Positions 1-12,318 of a stretch of DNA of 64,000 nucleotides are shown here, in pieces (within the stretch, counting starts at the first letter, position 1; every line of letters begins with the position of its first letter). The stretch is from the NCBI RefSeq assembly GCF_047675955.1, contig NC_132909.1, positions 41,467,931 through 41,531,930 on the forward strand. The letters are read 5' to 3'. The notes under the pieces are model-generated. The model saw only the letters and a program-made list of their open reading frames with translations, ran no database searches and was not told the origin of the DNA. Made by a program: the position numbers and the translations under genes. Source of the DNA: Chlorocebus sabaeus. Its lineage: Eukaryota > Chordata > Mammalia > Primates > Cercopithecidae.

Positions 1-231
1 TGTCTGGAATCTATGGATAACATCGGTTGCTAAGTCATGAGTTGATTTTTAACTACTAGGTTTAGGCCAGGCAGGCCCAGGCCTGATTTTGGGTCTGGTT
101 TTGGGTCTGGTGCCTGGTGCCAGGCTGACTGCCTTTGGTTTCACCTCCTTGTTTTTTTTCTTAAAATAGGTACTGAGTATAAAACAATATAAAATGGTGT
201 GAGAGGGTCTCTCTCTTCCCTCAAAATCACT

Positions 232-500
232 GGCCGGGCACCGTGGGTCACACCTGCAATCCTAGCACTTTGAGAGGCTGAGGCAGGCGGATCACAAGGT
301 CAGGAGATGAGACCCTCCTGGCTACAAAAAATTAGCCGAACACGGTGGTGTGTGCCTATAGTCCCAGCTACTCGGAAGGCTGAAGCAGGAGAATCACTTA
401 AACCTGGGAAGTGGAGGTTGCAGTGAGCCAGATCGCGCTGCTGCTCTCCAGCCTGGGAAACAGAACAAGACTCCATCTCAAAAAAAAAAAAAAAAAAAAA
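232..500 (+). mobile_element. Alu
   Basis: Starts ggccgggca, ends in an A20 tail; a deletion in the left arm shortens it. Confidence 0.93.
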
Positions 501-536
501 GATCAATCACCAAATGTCTATCACAATCATATTTTT

Positions 537-537
<1 letters not shown>

Positions 538-574
<37 letters not shown>

Positions 575-583
575 TGTGTGTGT
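538..583. repeat. (TG)n microsatellite
   Basis: Alternating TG run with one interruption, in the intron of the first ZNF gene. Confidence 0.95.
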
Positions 584-879
584 TTATAAATATGACCCCA
601 ATTTTGGTTAAAGCTTATCTTGTATAATTTTTCAGCTAATTTTTAATGGTTGTTTTATCTTCTCTAAGCAAGTAATCATGGAAATAGTCTATTTTCACCA
701 TGTGTTTAATGATGAAAATATATTTTCTTTGTATGAAAGAAACACTTTTGTAATTTGAAGGTAGTTTTTAAAAAGGTTTATAATGCTGTATTTTTTTCAT
801 TTTTTTTTTTTTTTAATGTTAGTGTTGTAAAAACACGTAACATAAAATTTACCAACTTAAATCTATTGAAGTGTACGCT

Positions 880-1181
880 TCAGACATGGTGGTGACTCAC
901 ATCTGCAATCCCAGGATTTTGGGAGGCCAAGACAGGTGGATTGATTGAGGCCAAAGTATGAGACTGGTCTGGGCAACACATGGAGATTCCGTCTGTACAA
1001 ATAATTTTTAAAAATAGCCAGGCATGGTGGTGTACACCCATGGTACAAGCTTTTTGGGAGATTGAGGGGGAGGGATTACATGAGCTTTGAAGTTAGAGTC
1101 TACAGTGAGCCATAATTGCACCACTGTACTTCAGCTTGGGTAACAAAGTGAGACCCTGTCTTTTAAAAAAAACAACAACAA
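880..1181 (+). mobile_element. Alu, old (AluJ-like)
   Basis: Diverged Alu with an AAC-rich tail. 584-879 holds nothing recognised. Confidence 0.85.
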
Positions 1182-1694
1182 CTGTACATTTCAGAGATGA
1201 TAAAAATATATACATTGTTATTCAGAAAACTTCTAAAAATTGTACACATGTGAAACTGAATACACATTAAGTAACAAGTGCTCATTTTGCCGTTTTCAGC
1301 CCTTGACAAACACCCTTTTACTTGCTGATTTTATGAGTGTGACTACTTAAGATACCTCAGCTAAGTTGAGTCATATGGTATCCATAATTTCGTTACTTGC
1401 TAATTTCTGGTGACATAATATTCTCAAAATTTATCTTAAAATGATGCAAGATTTTCTATATGAAGGCTGAATAATATTACATTGTAGGTATATGTTACAT
1501 TTTTTGATGTATTTATAAATCAAGGGACATCTAAGTTTCTTCAACCTTTTGGCTTTTGTGCATACTGATACAAAAAATATGGATGTTCATATATGTTACT
1601 CAGGTCCTGCATTTTCTGTTATGAATATAGAGTCATAAATGAGATTTTTTTGTATTGGATAATTTCATTTTTAATTCTTTGAGAAACATTTATA

Positions 1695-1957
1695 ATTTTT
1701 TTTTTTTTTTTTTTTTTGAGACAAAGTTTTGCTCTCGTTGCCCAGGCTGGAGTCAATGGCGTGATCTCGGTTCACTGCAACCTCTGCCCCCCAGGTTCAA
1801 GCGATTCTTCTGCCTCAGCTCTCTGAGTAGCTGGGATTACAGGCATGGGCCACCATGCCTGGCTAATTTTGTATTTTTAGTAGAGATGGAGTTATTCCAT
1901 GTTGATCAGGCTAGTCTCGAACTTCCGACCTCAGGTGATCTGCCGGCCTCGACCTCC
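1695..1957 (-). mobile_element. Alu, 5' truncated
   Basis: T23 tail first; the element ends at 'gacctcc' without its 5' terminus, inside an L1. Confidence 0.88.
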
Positions 1958-2003
1958 TTGTTTTCCACCAACAGTCAACATAGGGTTTTTTTTAAAATTG
2001 GTA

Positions 2004-2004
<1 letters not shown>

Positions 2005-2040
<36 letters not shown>

Positions 2041-2306
2041 TTTGAGATAGAGTCTCGCTCTGTCACCTAGACTGAAGTGCAGTGATTTGTTCTTGTGTGC
2101 CAGGTTCAAACAGTTCTCCTGCCTCAGCCTCAGGAGTAGCTGAGATTACAGGCACCCACCACTATGTCTGGCTAATTTTTGTCTTTTTAGTAGAGATGGG
2201 GTTTTGCCCTGTTGGCCAGACTGATCTCGAACTGACCTATGGTGATTCACCTGTCTCAACCTCCCAAAGCACTGGGATTAAAGATGTGAGCCACTGTACC
2301 TGGCTG
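2005..2306 (-). mobile_element. Alu with (TTA)n tail
   Basis: The tail has become an ATT microsatellite (2008-2041). Confidence 0.92.
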
Positions 2307-3104
2307 GTTTTATTTTTATTGCATCATCAACAGAGTTTGTGTTTTTATAAAATTTATAGTAGCCATTCTAAATGGGTGTGAGGTGAATTTGTTTTTCATT
2401 GTGATTTTTATGCATTTCTCTACAAATTGTAATTTTGTGTCTTTTTAAATGCTTCTTCCCATTTGTGTATATTTTTGGTAAAAGTTTAGTTCAGTTATTT
2501 GTCCATTTCCAAATCAGATTATTCAACTTTATTGTCAGTTTTAAAAGTGGTTTATATATTATGAATATTAATACCACATGTGATTTACAAATACTTTCAC
2601 TCATTTTCTAGGAGGCATTGTCTCTCTATTGAATATTTTCTTTGATGTACACAAATTTTGAGGTATAGTGTAGTTAAATTTTTCTGTTCTTTGTTGTTCA
2701 TGCATTTAAGGTTGTATCTAAGAAAATGGTGCCAAGACCAGTGTCGTGTCTTTTTTCCATATTTCTTTTTAAAAGATTTGTTAGTTCCTTTTTTCTGTCT
2801 TACGTGTTTTGTTTAAAATGTTTTTATATATACTTCAAGGAAATCAACTTTATTTTATTAGTGTTGGTATCCACGTTTCAACATCATTTTTTGAAGGTAT
2901 TTTTTTTCTATTGTTTGCTCATGACAACTTTGTAGAAGATCATTTGATCATATACAGAAGGGTTCATTTTAGGGTTCTTTATTCTGTTCTTTCATCTACT
3001 TATCTGTCTTTGTGTCAGTACTACATTGTTATTGTAGCTTTTAATATGTTTTGAAATCAGAAAGTATAATGCCTCTTTATTGTTTCATAATTGCTTGGCT
3101 ATAG

Positions 3105-3414
3105 TTTTTTTTTTTTTTTTTTTTAAGAGATAGAGATCTCGCTCTGTCACCCAGGCTGGAGTGCAGTGGCACGATTGTGGCTCACTGAAACATCTGCCTC
3201 CCGGGTTCTAGCAATTCACCTGCCTCAGCCTCCCAAGTAGCTGGGATTGCAAGCACACACTGCCACGCCCAGCTAATTTTTTTGTATTTTTGGTAGAGAC
3301 AGGGTTTCACCGTGTTACCCAGGCTGGTCTCAAACTCCTGAGCTCAACAGGCAATCCACCCGCCTTGGCCTCCCAAAGTGCTAGGATAACAAACGTGAGC
3401 CACCATGCCTGGCT
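3105..3414 (-). mobile_element. Alu with target-site duplication
   Basis: 'ttggctatag' lies at both ends; inserted in the L1 relic. Confidence 0.93.
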
Positions 3415-3699
3415 TGGCTATAGTTTTTAATCAAATTTTAAAATTGTGAAGAATATTTCTGTGAAAAATTGTACTATTGAATTTTATGTAGAGATTATAT
3501 TGAATTAGTTCACCACTGTAGCTTGTATTGATAACTTTGGAAAAGTTAAATTCTTTGGTCCTTGAGCAAGAATATGTTGAAGAGTGTTTTATTTTCATGT
3601 ATTTTTGGATTTGCCAATTTTGCTTTTAATTCCTAGTTTTATGCAATTTTGGTCAAAAATCGCAGTGTATAATTTTGGTCTTCTTAAATTTATTTGTCA

Positions 3700-4295
3700 C
3701 TGTTGTTGTTGTTTTGAGACAGGATCTTACTCTTGCCCAGGCTGGAGTACAGTGACATGATTTTGGCCCACTGTAGCCTCAACCTCCTTGGCTCAAGTCA
3801 GCCTCAGCCCCTCAAGTAGCTGGGTGTACAGACATGCACTACCATCCCTGGCTAATTTTTTTTTTTTTTTTTTTTTTTGAGGTGAAGTCTCGCTCTGTTG
3901 CCCAGGCTGGAGTGCAGTGGCGCGATGATCTCGGCTCACTGCACGCTCCACCTCCCAGGTTCACGTCATTCTCCTGCCTCAGCCTCCTGAGTAGCTGGGA
4001 CTACAGGCACCTGCCACCACATCCGGCTAATTTTTTTTTGTATTTTAGTAGAGGCGGGGTTTCACCGTGTTAGCCAGGATGGTCTTGATCTCCTGACCTC
4101 GTGATCTGCCTGTCTCAGCCTCCCAAAGTGTTGGGATTACAGGCGTGAGCCACCGCGCCCGGCAAATTTTTTATTATTATTTGTAGAGACAGAGTCTCAT
4201 TGTGTTTCCCTGGCTGGTCTCAAACTTCTGGCCTCAAGCAATCCTCCTACTTTTGTTTCCCAAGTTTTAGGATTATGGGCATAAGCAACTGCACG
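3700..4295 (-). mobile_element. Old Alu (AluJ-like) split by a younger Alu
   Basis: Halves at 3700-3855 and 4164-4295 rejoin at the mid-element A-rich linker. Confidence 0.85.
3856..4163 (-). mobile_element. AluY-like, nested
   Basis: Near-consensus copy inside the linker of the older Alu. Confidence 0.93.
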
Positions 4296-4399
4296 CAGTT
4301 TATCCTAGCAGAATACACAAGGTGCAAAGAAGAATATTGTATGTTCTCTTGCTTTTTACTGGAAAGGTTTATATGAGTCTGTTAAGTCTACTTTGTCTG

Positions 4400-4800
4400 T
4401 GATATGGTTTGGATGTCCATGTTTCCAAACCTCATGCTGCAATGTAATCTTCAGTGTTGGATGTGGGACCTGGAAAGAGGTATTTTTGTCATGGAAGTGA
4501 ATTCCTCATGAATGACTTGGCACCATCGTCTTGGTAATAAGAAAGTTTACACTCTGTTAATTCAAGAGAGAGCTGGTTCATTGAAAGAACCTGGCTCCTT
4601 CACCTCACACCTTCTCTGTTACCATGTGATATTTCCAGTTACTCTTTGCCTTCCACCATAACAGTAAGCTTCCTGAGACCCTCACCAGAAACAGATGCTG
4701 GTACACACTTCTTTGTAGTACAGTCTGCCAAATTGTGAGCAAAATAAGCCTTTTTTCTTTATAAATTATCCACTCTCAGGTATTCCCCTATATGCAAAAT
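4400..4800 (+). mobile_element. MaLR-type (MST/MLT-like) solo LTR
   Basis: Starts 'tgatatggtttggatgt', contains the 'ccttccaccataa', 'cttcctgagaccctcacc' and 'ataaattatccactctcagg' signatures of ERVL-MaLR LTRs. It ends about 330 bp upstream of the zinc-finger splice acceptor. Subfamily uncertain. Confidence 0.7.
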
Positions 4801-5136
4801 AATTGGAGTTGGCAATTTACTTCTAAAGGCACTATGTTATGTTGGAGAGCAGAAAAGGCCGTGTTGGGTAAATGTAACCAATTATCTTTTCCTTCTATGT
4901 GGCTCTTTGCATTGGGCTCACGTGGGGCACTGCACACACTTATTTATAAATTTTTTGCTGATGCATTTTGATCAGTATGTTTTTGTTACATTTGTATCTC
5001 TATAAATAAATTAGGGCCTGTGGCATTTTTCTATGATGTCTTGCTTGTATAACTTGTGTGATTTTATATGTTAGATAAAGTATATTTATCTCTGAGTCTA
5101 GCAAGTGGAATAATTTGTTATTTTCATTTTTTTCAG

Positions 5137-7325
5137 TTATGTGTTCTCATGTTGCCCAAGACTTTTGGCCAGAGCAGCATATAAAACATCCTTTCCAAAA
5201 AGTGACACTGAGAAGATATAAAAACTGTGGACATAAAAATGTACATTTAAAAAAAGACTGTAAAAGTGTGGATGAGTGTAAGGTGCGCAGAGGAGGTTAT
5301 AATGGATTTAACCAATGTTTGCCAGCTACCCAGAGCAACATATTTCTGTTTGACAAATGTGTGAAAACCTTTCATGAATTTTCAAATTCAAACAGACATA
5401 AGATAAGCCATACTGAAAAAAAACTTTTCAAATGCAAAGAATGTGACAAATCATTTTGCATGCTTTCACAGCTAACTCAACATAAAATAATTCATACCAG
5501 AGTGAATTTCTGCAAATGTGAAAAATTTGGAAAAGCTTTTAACTGGCCTTCAATCATCACTAAACGTAAGAGAATTAATACTGGAGAGAAACCCTATACA
5601 TGTGAAGAATGTGGCAAAGTCTTTAACTGGTCCTCACACCTTACTACACATAAAAAAATTTATACTAGATACAAACTCTACAAATGTGAAGAATGTGGCA
5701 AAGCTTTTAACAAGTCCTCAATCCTTACTACTCATAAGATAATTCGCACTGGAAAGAAGTTCTACAAATGTAAAGAATGTGCCAAAGCTTTTAACCAATC
5801 CTCAAACCTTAGTGAACATAAGAAAATTCATCCTAGGGAGAGACCTTACAAATGTGAAGAATGTGGGAAAGCCTTTAATTGGCCCTCAACTCTTACTAAA
5901 CATAAGAGAATTCATACTGGAGAGAAACCCTACACATGTGAAGAATGTGGCAAAGCCTTTAACCAGTTCTCAAACCTTACTACACATAAAAGAATCCATA
6001 CTGCAGAGAAATTCTACAAATGTACAGAATGTGGTGAAGCTTTTAGCCGCTCCTCAAACCTTACTAAACATAAGAAAATTCATACTGAAAAGAAACCCTA
6101 CAAATGTGAAGAATGTGGCAAAGCTTTTAAGTGGTCCTCAAAGCTTACTGAACATAAGTTAACTCATACAGGAGAGAAACCCTACAAATGTGAAGAATGT
6201 GGGAAAGCCTTTAACTGGCCCTCAACCCTTACTAAACATAACAGAATTCATACTGGAGAGAAGCCCTACAAATGTGAAGTATGTGGCAAAGCCTTTAACC
6301 AGTTCTCAAACCTTACTACACATAAGAGAATTCATACTGCAGAGAAACCCTACAAATGTGAAGAATGTGGCAAAGCTTTTAGCCGGTCCTCAAACCTTAG
6401 TAAACATAGGAAAATTCACATTGAAAAGAAACCCTACAAATGTGAAGAATGTGGCAAAGCTTTTAAGTGGTCCTCAAAGCTTACTGAACATAAGATAACT
6501 CATAGTGGAGAGAAACCCTACAAATGTGAAGAATGTGGCAAAGCTTTTAACCATTTCTCAATCCTTACCAAACATAAGAGGATTCATACTGGAGAGAAAC
6601 CCTACAAGTGTGAAGAATGTGGCAAAGCTTTTACCCAATCCTCAAACCTTACTACACATAAGAAAATTCATACTGGAGAGAAATTCTACAAATGCGAAGA
6701 ATGTGGCAAAGCTTTTACCCAATCTTCAAACCTTACTACACATAAAAAAATTCATACTGGAGGAAAACCCTACAAATGTGAAGAATGTGGTAAAGCTTTT
6801 AACCAGTTCTCAACTCTTACTAAACATAAGATAATTCACACTGAGGAGAAACCCTACAAATGTGAAAAATGTGGCAAAGCCTTTAAGTGGTCTTCAACCC
6901 TTACTAAACATAAGATAATTCATACTGGAGAGAAACCCTACAAATGTGAAGAATGTGGCAAAGCTTTTAAACTGTCTTCAACCCTTTCTACACATAAGAT
7001 TATTCATACTGGAGAGAAACCCTACAAATGTGAAAAGTGTGGCAAAGCTTTTAACCGATCCTCAAACCTTATTGAACATAAGAAAATTCATACTGGAAAG
7101 CAACCCTACAAATGTGAAGAATGTGGCAAAGCATTTAACTATTCCTCACACCTTAATACACACAAGAGAATTCATACTAAAGAACAACCCTACAAATGTA
7201 AAGAATGTGGCAAAGCTTTCAACCAATATTCAAACCTTACTACACATAACAAAATTCATACTGGAGAGAAACTCTACAAACCTGAAGATGTGACAGTGAT
7301 TTTGACAACACCTCAAACTTTTTAA
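5137..7325 (+). CDS. C2H2 zinc-finger array exon of a KRAB-ZNF gene (3' part of the coding sequence)
   Basis: Last coding exon of a ZNF91-type KRAB zinc-finger protein, a nuclear DNA-binding repressor family. A polypyrimidine tract ending in 'tttttttcag' (to 5136) is the splice acceptor; the exon opens in phase 2, so the upstream KRAB exons lie left of the window. The first ~90 residues are the linker typical of the family (FWPEQ, KVTLRRY, KSVDECKV, then a degenerate finger without its first Cys). About 22 tandem 28-residue units follow, mostly YKCEECGKAF-x5-L-x2-H-x3-H with TGEKP-type linkers. Roughly 19 units keep all four zinc ligands. The second unit has lost several ligands (CEKF, RKRIN), and units three and four have Tyr or Arg in place of the last His. 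The frame is open to TAA at 7323 and ends in a decayed finger (YKPED). The paralogue cannot be named from this exon. An ATG at 5139 could only serve a KRAB-less form. Confidence 0.93.
5847..6518 (+). repeat. Duplicated four-finger block inside the zinc-finger array
   Basis: Fingers whose helices read NWPST, NQFSN, SRSSN, KWSSK occur twice in the same order, at 5847-6182 and 6183-6518, each block exactly 336 bp (4 x 84). This is a tandem in-frame duplication of four fingers. The second block differs by only a few substitutions. Confidence 0.9.
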
Positions 7326-8190
7326 AACATAAAATTAATTATACTGGTGAGAAACTCTAGAAATGTAAAGAATGTGACAAAGCCTCTACATGGTTGTCAC
7401 ACTTGATTGTAGGTAAGATAATTTATATTGGAGTAAACTTCTACAAGTATGAAGAATGTGGCAGAACTTTTAATTAATGCTCATACCTTATTGCACAGGA
7501 AATAATTTTTACTTGGGAAAAGGTGTATACACAAAGATTGTGGAAAAGCCATTAATATCTGCTCATATCTTACTCAACATCAGAGAGTCGGTACTTAATA
7601 AAACCATTATAGATGCAAGTAGTGTCAAAAGATCTTTCAGAAAATATAAGCCTTTAAAGTGAAGAAGAGAATTCATTCTGAAGACAAACATTACAAATAA
7701 CAAAGAGGGTTGTAGTATACCATTACGTGTATCACAGATCTTATTGTACACATTTTGTACTAAAGAAAACCCTGAAGCAGTTGCTCATATATTGTTCAAC
7801 ATCAGAAAATTTATATTGGAAAAACCTGGAAAATGTAATAAATTTGTAAAAACAGTTTTGAAAAACTACAGCTTATAAAACATGAGGGTCTATAGTACTT
7901 GGTTGATAGTACAAAGTTTGTTCAACATCAGGGAATTTATATTGCAGAGAAACCCTACAAATGTAATCAGTTTGGAAAAACATTTTTTCAAAAACCACAG
8001 CACAGAAAACACCAGAGGGTTCATACTAAAATATATTTTTGCAGATGCAGTAAATATGAAAAAAATTTAATCCTAAATTAAGTTTGTGTAAACATCTGAG
8101 AATTCACAGTGGAAATATCTAAGGCATGGACACTTCAGATGTTACACTAAATCAGTGCTAAGTACAGAAAACAACCCAAAATAAAACTTG
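7326..8190 (+). other. 3' untranslated region with decayed zinc-finger remnants and poly(A) signal
   Basis: After the TAA the sequence still shows finger-like pieces in shifted or broken frames: 'gaatgtgacaaagcctcta' near 7370, 'tatgaagaatgtggcagaac' near 7448, and around 7950-8030 'gagaaaccctacaaatgtaa' followed by a 'catcag/cacc' His region. The array was once longer and was truncated by the present stop. An AATAAA at 8180-8185 is the likely polyadenylation signal, placing the transcript end near 8200. An earlier AATAAA near 7597 is an alternative. Confidence 0.6.
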
Positions 8191-8475
8191 GTGGATAAAT
8201 TGTATATAACATTTAAAAAGTAGAAAATTTTCAGAGTTATAACTACATTTAAAGTATACTTTTATCTTGAGAAAATTACTGATTTTTGAATTAGTGAATA
8301 ATGACGTAATTAAACTCTCAAATAACTATGCTCTTCTTTCATTCCTGCTATATTCACATGTGAAAGCATGTGACCAATTGTTGCTGCATCAAAGATATGA
8401 GAGATTCTTTTATTAGGTGGGCATTATTTAAAACATTTTTTTATGGAACACTAAGGATACTAAAATGTAAGATGT

Positions 8476-8760
8476 AGCCAGGCATGGTGGCTCACACCTG
8501 TAATCCCAGCACTTTGGGAGGCTGCGGCCGGTGGATCACCTGAGGTCAGGAGCTTGAGACCAACCTGACCAACATGGTGAAACCCTGTCTCTACTAAAAA
8601 TACAAAAATTTGCCAGGCACCTATAACCCCAGCTAATTCAAAGGCTGAAGCAGGAGAATCCCTTGAACCTGGAAAGTGGAGGCCTCAGTGAGCCGAAATC
8701 ATACCTACCGTTGCACTCCAACCTGGGCAACAAAAGTCAAACTCCATCTCAAAAAAAAAA
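8476..8760 (+). mobile_element. Alu with target-site duplication
   Basis: Flanked by 'aatgtaagat' on both sides; just beyond the ZNF transcript end. 8761-9361 contains no gene that I can see. Confidence 0.93.
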
Positions 8761-9361
8761 TGTAAGATTCATGAATTTTCATTCCTGCTATATTCACATG
8801 TGAAAGCATGTGATTCAAATTACATTTCAGTAATGAAATTACATTTTCAGTAATTGGAGAGGCACTTTGTGGTTAACTTATAAAGGAGTGATGCAGGAGG
8901 TAGGTTTTCAGAGTAATAATCTGCATTATAGTGAGAAAACAAGTTTTTTATTATAGTTAAAATTGATTAAATTAGTAGTAAATCATTTTATTGTAATTTT
9001 ATGTAATGAAGTATATCTTTTAACATTTTACATGTAAACATAACTTTTTAAGAAATGTGTTAAGACCATTGTGCATTCAATGAAACATTATGCTTCTAAC
9101 TTTAACCTATTCCACCTTACTCAAGGGTGTATGTAAAAGATGGTAACAATATACTATTTGGTAACAATGGACTAACATTTCTAGTAATCTCCTTCATCAG
9201 TGACTTTCAACTGCAAATAAGTTAAAGAATATTTTTTGTATAGGTTAAATATTCTTGTCTTATTTAAACTTACTGTTCTTAATTTCTGTGGATACATAGT
9301 ATGATTTTAATTACCTTATTATTTGTGCTATTCATAATTTTTTTGTTTGGTTGCTTTTTGG

Positions 9362-9653
9362 TTTTTTTTTTTTGGAGACAGAGTCTCGCTCTGTCACCCA
9401 GGCTGGAGTACAGTGGCATGATCTTGGCTCACTGCAACCTCCACTTCCCTGGTTCAAGTGATTCTCCTACCTCTGCCTCCCAAATAGTTGGGATTACAGG
9501 CATCCGCCACCACACCAGGCTAATTTTTGTATTTTAGTAGAGATGGGGTTTCACCATGTTGACCAGGATGGTCTTGATCTTCCGACCTCGTGATCTGCCT
9601 GCCTCGGCCTCCCAGAGTGCTAGGACCACAGGCATGAGCCACTGTGCCCAGCC
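9362..9653 (-). mobile_element. Alu
   Basis: Complete Alu with a T12 tail. Confidence 0.93.
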
Positions 9654-9870
9654 AAATGTGTATATATTTATGCAATATATGACATGTTTTGATACAGGCA
9701 TATAATATGTATTAGTCACATCAGGATAAATAAAGTATCCATTACCTTCAGCATTTATCATTTGTATTACAAGCCAATTCTACACTTTTCATTATTTTAA
9801 TGTATAATTAAATTGTTATTGACTACAGGGTCATTTTAATTATAAAAATTATATAGAGTATAAATAAAAT
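9654..9870 (-). mobile_element. L1 3' end fragment
   Basis: 'ttttgatacaggcatataat', 'cacatcaggataaataaag' and 'gtatccattaccttcagc' are typical of the complement of older primate L1 3' ends. Confidence 0.5.
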
Positions 9871-10579
9871 CCATACATTTCTGAGTCATGAATAAACATT
9901 GTTATATATTTTTCCTTGAATATGTGGCTGCTCTGCCTGAAACACAGAGTTTTAGTTTTGACTTACGTAGAGTTAAATATACACATACATCACTCTAAAG
10001 ATAAACCTTAGGTGTAAGAAAACTGTGGAGTAAGTAACTGTTCTTGTGAGTATGAGTTTGTACCTATTTTTGGAAGAAAAAAATCAATATTGAAGCAAGA
10101 CAAGTAATTTTAATAAGGTGACTGATTTACTAGAAAACTAAAAACCTCAAAAATGCTGAAAGGGAATCTATACTGTCTGCTTTCTATTGAATTCATTACT
10201 GTAGGATTTTATGGCTTATGGTTCAGAATCTCCCCATGCAAACTTTTTTTTTTTTTAACTTGCTTGGTACTCATGCTAAACCCATAACTTTCTTTTTTAT
10301 TATTTTTTCTTTTATAGTTTATGAGGTATTCATTATGTAAGCTCACCAGGGATTATAAGAATGATTTTTATGAAATTTAGTTGTGCACACAAAATTTTTA
10401 GGTGGAATTCCACAATTAGTGTTTTAAGTTACATTTAGTTAGGACATTCGATTTTGTTTATTTAATTGGAGACTTCTATATAAACCTACTTTAGTTATTT
10501 CACTTTCTGTAATTGACATATGTAAATTTATTGAGCTAATAATAGGTAAATACTAGGGAGGCTTTATATGTTCTGAAGT

Positions 10580-10885
10580 TTTTTTGTTCTGTTTTGTTTT
10601 GAAACAGAGTCTCGCTCTGTCGCCCAGGCTGGAGTGCAGTGGCATGATCTTGGCTCACTGCAACCTCCACCTCCCAGGTTCAAGCAATTCTCCTGCCTCA
10701 GCCTCCTGAGTAGCTGGGACTATAGGCACACACCATCACGCCCAGTTAATTTTCCTTTTTGTATTTTTAGTAGAGAAAAGGTTTCACTGTATTAGTCAGG
10801 ATGGTCTCCATCTCCTGAAGTGTGATGTGCCCGCCTCAGCCTCTCAAAGTGTTAGGATTACAGGCGTGAGCCACTGCACCTGGCC
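10580..10885 (-). mobile_element. Alu
   Basis: Complete, with a TTTTG-rich tail. The AT-rich 9871-10579 and 10886-11069 hold nothing recognised. Confidence 0.92.
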
Positions 10886-11069
10886 TTTTCAGGATGTTTC
10901 TATACATAAATGTAGCAAACAAGCATGACAGTGCTTGCTGTGTAACAGATTGTCCATAATAAACCAAAAATATTTTTGCTGGAGTTAGTTTGTAACTTCA
11001 AGTCAGAGATAGAAAATATCAGTGATGATGAAATAACATTGATTATTCATGTGGAGAGGACATTTTCCC

Positions 11070-11251
11070 CGTCTTTAGTAAAAATACAAAAATTAGCTGA
11101 TCGTGATGGTATTTGTCTGTAATCCCAGCTACTCGGGAGGCTGAAGCAGGAGAATCACTTGAACCTGGGAGGCAGAAGTTGCAGTGAGCCGAGATCATGC
11201 CATTGCACTCCAGCCTGGGCGACAGAGTGAGACTCCGTCTCAAAACAAAAA
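11070..11251 (+). mobile_element. Alu, 5' truncated
   Basis: Begins within the left arm at 'agtaaaaatac'. Confidence 0.88.
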
Positions 11252-12017
11252 ACTGGTTTTGTAAGCATCCTCAAAGAAATCTACACCTGTTTCCCAAATA
11301 CTTGCAATTCAAAATTAAATTTCACAATCTTTTCACAAGAGTAGGTAGACAGCTTTTTTCTTCGAAGTGAGACCTGTACTATAAGGTCTTGATTCTAGCA
11401 GATCTGGCAGGTCTACCTACAAACCTGCATGCAGGGCTGTGTGAGTGGCCGCTAGGGCACACTGGTGGGCTGAGAAGGGCCATGGAGACATTTATGATCA
11501 CCAGATGCCTTCAAAGCTGCATTATCCAAATGCTAGGCTTCACTTCCTAATGAGTTCTAGCAGACTAGTGTTTCCACCAGTCCCTGACCCATGTCTTTTG
11601 AATCTCCCTTGCCCAGGGTCCTCACAGCTGTCCACTATGTATGTCTCAGTCTTTGCTGATAGAGGCCACCTAAAATGAGAGCAGAATAGACCTCAGAAAA
11701 AGCACCTAACAACCCTACTGTAAGTATTTCAAAGAAAACCAGCTAATTCAGATTTTCTCCAAGGCTTGTCTATTGCAGCTTACTGTTCCTGAGAATGCTT
11801 TCTAAGCAGCAATAGATTTGAGAATGTTTTTAGCTACTACTGTTTGTTTTCCTTCTAAGGTCCCACATTAACCAAAACCAAAATGAAACCAAAAATCTTC
11901 AAGTGTATAGCTTTTGTATATATGCCTAGCTGGCTAGCAGTAAAATTTGCACATTATATTGAATCTTGAATGATCTTCAGTGCTTACCAAGATGGCTCTT
12001 GGCATCAAACCCCAAAG
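11252..12017. other. Unassigned stretch
   Basis: Moderate-complexity unique sequence without a convincing frame or known repeat; it could belong to the possible retrocopy to its right or to old flanking DNA. Confidence 0.4.
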
Positions 12018-12318
12018 GCTTTTTTTTTTTTTTTTGCTCTTCCGTTCTTTTTCCAACGTCAAAACGTTGACGTTAAAATACATCAAACTACAGAGGGAAA
12101 AAAAATCTTAAGTCTTCTAAAAATTATTTCATTTAGAAATCTGACGGAGGGTTGGCAGAGGGTCACCAGAATTCAAAAGAGGTTGAGTTTAATCCTCCAG
12201 CCCAGCCGTCCACATTTAGAAGTGACAACATTCATGAACTAAGTCAATATAATTTGCACAGATCTTACCCAACAAACACTAAACTGCAAAAACAAACACT
12301 TGCATTTAGACTTATTCT

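Larger units (their letters stand above)
1200..4400 (-). mobile_element. Old L1 relic, minus strand, with nested Alus
   Basis: Stretches between the Alus (1200-1694, 1958-2004, 2307-3104, 3415-3690 and about 4296-4400) read as reverse-strand L1 ORF2 sequence: 'ggctgaataatatta', 'ccattctaaatgggtgtgag', 'tttatctgtctttgtgtcag'-like, 'ggctatagtttttaatc' and 'gaagaatattgtatgttct'. It is heavily decayed, without open frames. Confidence 0.65.

Noticed and set aside
5518..7293. Series of plus-strand frames with repeated NVKNVAKLL and ERNPTN residues
   Set aside because: Shadow frame of the zinc-finger array; the regular repeat comes from the 84-bp finger period.
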